Source: Streptomyces sp. Isolate_45 (lineage in GTDB: Bacteria; Actinomycetota; Actinomycetes; Streptomycetales; Streptomycetaceae). Taken from it: DNA of 41,703 bases. Shown piece by piece: positions 40,100-41,703 of the stretch (position 1 is the stretch's first letter; every line of letters begins with the position of its first letter). The notes under the pieces were generated by a model. The model was given only the letters and a program-made list of their open reading frames with translations. It had not been told where the DNA came from and ran no database searches. A program made the translations under genes and the position numbers. The stretch is from contig NZ_JANFAK020000072.1 in assembly GCF_024721315.2 (NCBI RefSeq), positions 1 through 41,703 of the forward strand, written 5' to 3'.

Positions 40100-40792
40100 G
40101 TGAACCTCACCGCACTCCACCGCCGGCTGCTCGCCGACGTGATCGCAATCGGCAGCCCCTACCCCCTCGTGATCACCGGCGGCTACGCCGTCCAGGCCCA
40201 CGGCCTCGTCGACCGTCTCAGCCAGGACCTCGACGTCGCCACCGAGAACCCGGCCCCGATGGACGACATCGCCGCCGACCTGGTCCACGAGCTCACCAAG
40301 CGCGGCTGGGGCGTCGACGTCATCGGCGTGGACCCGCTGTCCGCCCGCCTGATGGTCACCGACCTCCGGGGCGGTGGCGGTGGGCGCTGCGAGGTCGACG
40401 TCCTCAAGGAGAACCTCTGGTTCGCCCCGCAGGACACCGAGTACGGGCCGGTCCTCGCCCTCGACGACGTGATCGGCACCAAGGTCCGAGCCCTGGCCGA
40501 CCGCGGAGCCGCACGCGACCTCATCGACGTCCACGCCGCACGCCGCCACCACTCCTTCGCGGGCCTGGAACGCCTCGGCGCCCGGCACGGCCGAGACGAG
40601 TTCCGCCTCGAGGACCTCCACGCCCGCCTCAACGGCGCCGACTGGTACGACGACGAGGAATTCGCCGCCTACGGCCTCGACGACGACGCCATTACCACGC
40701 TCCGCGCCTGGGCCCGTTCCTGGGCCGGCGACATCGAGCCCCGGTTGTCCACCGCCCAGGACGACTCGGACTCGGACTCGCCCTACGCGTAG
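40100..40792 (+). CDS. AbiEii/AbiGii (MenT-like) nucleotidyltransferase toxin
   Basis: 230 residues. The polymerase-beta-type site is complete: VITGGYAVQAHGLVDRLSQD LDVAT gives GG (27-28), Arg39, Ser41, Asp43 and Asp45, and KVRALADRGAARDLIDVHA gives Lys128, Arg139, Asp140 and Asp143. These are the residues of the DUF1814 toxins, which in MenT3 and its relatives add nucleotides to tRNA 3' ends. In AbiE they stop growth after phage infection. The GTG at 40100 follows the partner's stop by 10 bases. A defence or stress role is inferred. Confidence 0.87.
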   Translation: MNLTALHRRLLADVIAIGSPYPLVITGGYAVQAHGLVDRLSQDLDVATENPAPMDDIAADLVHELTKRGWGVDVIGVDPLSARLMVTDLRGGGGGRCEVDVLKENLWFAPQDTEYGPVLALDDVIGTKVRALADRGAARDLIDVHAARRHHSFAGLERLGARHGRDEFRLEDLHARLNGADWYDDEEFAAYGLDDDAITTLRAWARSWAGDIEPRLSTAQDDSDSDSPYA

Positions 40793-40903
40793 CCGCGTGC
40801 GGGCGCGCCTCTCGGCTTCCCGCCTGCACCGATAAGAAACAAGTAAATTTCCCGCGCATGCTCGGGCGGCCGGCGGACAGAAGGAGCCTCGGAGGTAATA
40901 ACT

Positions 40904-41065
40904 ATGGTTCCCCTGCTTCTTGTTCTTCTGCTCGCCCTGATCCTTTTCGGTGCCGGTTTCGCGGTGAAGATCCTCTGGTGGGTCGCCATCGCCGTACTGG
41001 TGCTGTGGCTGGTCGGGTTCGTCGCCCGCCCGAAGGGCGGCAGTGGCCGCTGGTACCGCTGGTAG
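40904..41065 (+). CDS. 53-residue hydrophobic protein
   Basis: MVPLLLVLLLALILFGAGFA VKILWWVAIAVLVLWLVGFV followed by ARPKGGSGRWYRW. Two hydrophobic helices are separated by a single Lys, with a basic Trp-rich tail, so it is a small inner-membrane protein. The ATG at 40904 has GGAGG 8 bases upstream. Streptomyces has many such 'hydrophobic proteins', often stress-induced. An AT-rich stretch at about 40834-40852 is a possible promoter region. Confidence 0.8.
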   Translation: MVPLLLVLLLALILFGAGFAVKILWWVAIAVLVLWLVGFVARPKGGSGRWYRW

Positions 41066-41072
41066 CACGGCC

Positions 41073-41097
41073 CGGTAGTACGGCTCGGTAGTACGGC
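41073..41097. repeat. 12-bp direct repeat
   Basis: CGGTAGTACGGC occurs at 41073-41084 and 41086-41097, period 13, directly after the hydrophobic-protein gene and in the 257-base leader of the PRC-barrel gene. It may be a regulatory repeat or simple slippage. Confidence 0.75.
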
Positions 41098-41322
41098 CGA
41101 GGTTTTCGGGTAGCCGCGCCCAGGAGGGGCGGTTGCCGTGACGCATTCGGGAACGGTTGCCTCCAAAGATCGGCGACCGTCCCCGCCGCACATTCGGAAC
41201 GATCCGTCCTGAGAGTGTCGGACGACATTTCCGGGGCAGGCGAATTCCTGACGGTACTGCACCCCGGGCCTCCAAAAGGGGCCGGGAAAGCAGCCACCGA
41301 AATCAATGAAGGGGTTGTTCGT

Positions 41323-41676
41323 ATGACTGAAAACGTATGGGGTTACCGCGACACGTCCGGCCACCTGGCCGGTACGGACCTGACCGGTTACAAGGTCGAG
41401 GCCACGGACGGCTCCATCGGCAAGGTCGACAAGCACTCCGACGACGTCGGGTCGGCGTACCTCGTCGTCGACACCGGCCCGTGGATCTTCGGCAAGGAAG
41501 TGCTCCTTCCCGCCGGCACGGTCAGCCGTGTCGACCCGGACGAGCAGAAGATCTACGTCGACCGGACCAAGGAGCAGATCAAGGACGCTCCCGAGTTCGA
41601 CAAGGACAAGCACCTCGGCAACGAGGACTACCACCGCCAGGTGGGCGGCTACTACGGCGGCCCCCACCGCATCTGA
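41323..41676 (+). CDS. PRC-barrel domain protein
   Basis: 117 residues. The PRC-barrel is seen in DLTGYKVEATDGSIGKVDKH, VVDTGPWIFGKEVLLPAGTV and VDPDEQKIYVDRTKEQIKDA PEFD. The C-terminal tail GNEDYHRQVGGYYGGPHRI is Gly/Tyr-rich and may bind RNA, wall or partners. PRC-barrels occur in ribosome maturation (RimM) and in small stress proteins of Streptomyces; this one is of the latter kind. The ATG at 41323 has AAGGGG 8 bases upstream. Its last 15 codons are repeated at the left end of the window. Confidence 0.9.
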   Translation: MTENVWGYRDTSGHLAGTDLTGYKVEATDGSIGKVDKHSDDVGSAYLVVDTGPWIFGKEVLLPAGTVSRVDPDEQKIYVDRTKEQIKDAPEFDKDKHLGNEDYHRQVGGYYGGPHRI

Positions 41677-41703
41677 CGGGGCACCACCCGAGCGTCCGGG
41701 GCC
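41627..41703. repeat. Right copy of 77-bp terminal direct repeat
   Basis: Identical to 1-77. It covers the last 50 bases of the PRC-barrel coding region and 27 bases beyond it. The sequence that follows is found at base 78 onwards, so the PRC-barrel gene and polyphosphate kinase gene are neighbours on the closed form. Confidence 0.97.

Noticed and set aside
40834..41113. Possible SigB-type promoters (GGGTAG at 41108, AT-rich stretch near 40840) before the hydrophobic and PRC-barrel genes
   Set aside because: No -35 element at the right spacing was found, so the stress-sigma assignment is only a guess from gene type.
1..41703. tRNA, rRNA or riboswitch genes
   Set aside because: No cloverleaf, rRNA signature or known riboswitch core was recognised on reading both strands; a covariance-model search was not possible here.

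Overview
The window reads as chromosomal DNA of a high-GC actinomycete, most likely Streptomyces. The evidence is GC-rich codon use throughout, frequent GTG starts, a short chaplin, an F420/PPOX-type flavin-fold protein, a TIGR03086 (mycothiol/DinB-like) protein, a DUF6381-type small protein and several probably leaderless promoters. It holds no rRNA, tRNA, CRISPR array, transposase, phage gene, or recognisable replication, partition or conjugation gene.

The two ends are the same: bases 1-77 repeat exactly at 41627-41703. The repeat covers the last codons of a PRC-barrel gene plus 27 bases downstream. The sequence therefore closes on itself as a 41,626-base unit. Either it is a circle, or it is one unit between (or within) direct repeats, or the overlap is an assembler k-mer. 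With no replication gene present, a self-replicating plasmid is the least supported reading.

Layout, left to right. 0.2-2.7 kb: a PPK2 polyphosphate kinase, then a divergent TetR/SDR pair with a perfect 26-bp palindrome between them. 2.8-7.4 kb: a Tat-exported PHP hydrolase fused to a propeller-like repeat domain, and a HEAT-repeat protein. 7.5-9.4 kb: a coupled PPOX/NmrA pair divergent from a TetR regulator. 9.4-11.3 kb: a translationally coupled DRE-TIM (LeuA-like) enzyme and YrdC/Sua5-like protein. 11.5-15.2 kb: DUF6381, two double-domain UPF0145/YbjQ-like proteins with a small partner, a TIGR03086 protein and a DUF3253 protein. 15.2-16.6 kb: a MarR regulator divergent from an AhpD-like protein, with a 21-bp inverted repeat on the marR start and two tiny coupled ORFs downstream of marR. 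16.7-21.2 kb: a YfhO membrane protein, a PASTA lipoprotein and a DUF4394 exported protein.

21.3-25.2 kb: a three-subunit molybdenum hydroxylase of PaoABC type. 25.3-29.5 kb: a small membrane protein, glucose-6-phosphate dehydrogenase, a hypothetical gene, DoxX and an unassigned 353-residue protein. 29.6-34.6 kb: an isochorismatase-fold protein lacking its catalytic Cys, an MFS/LysR divergent pair with its own palindrome, a GNAT, an epoxide-hydrolase-like enzyme and a small Cys-containing exported protein. 34.8-38.2 kb: a SAM methyltransferase convergent with a three-gene operon (small membrane protein, polyprenyl diphosphate synthase, MpaB/Lcp-family oxygenase), which is a candidate isoprenoid-making and isoprenoid-cleaving unit. 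38.4-41.7 kb: a lower-GC orphan gene, a chaplin, a two-gene AbiEii/MenT-like nucleotidyltransferase toxin module, a tiny hydrophobic protein and the PRC-barrel gene.

Most of the genes look like accessory metabolism and stress or envelope functions. The candidates for something new are the prenyl synthase/MpaB operon, the DRE-TIM/YrdC couple, the AbiEii-like module with its unfamiliar partner, and the marR-linked pair of micro-ORFs.
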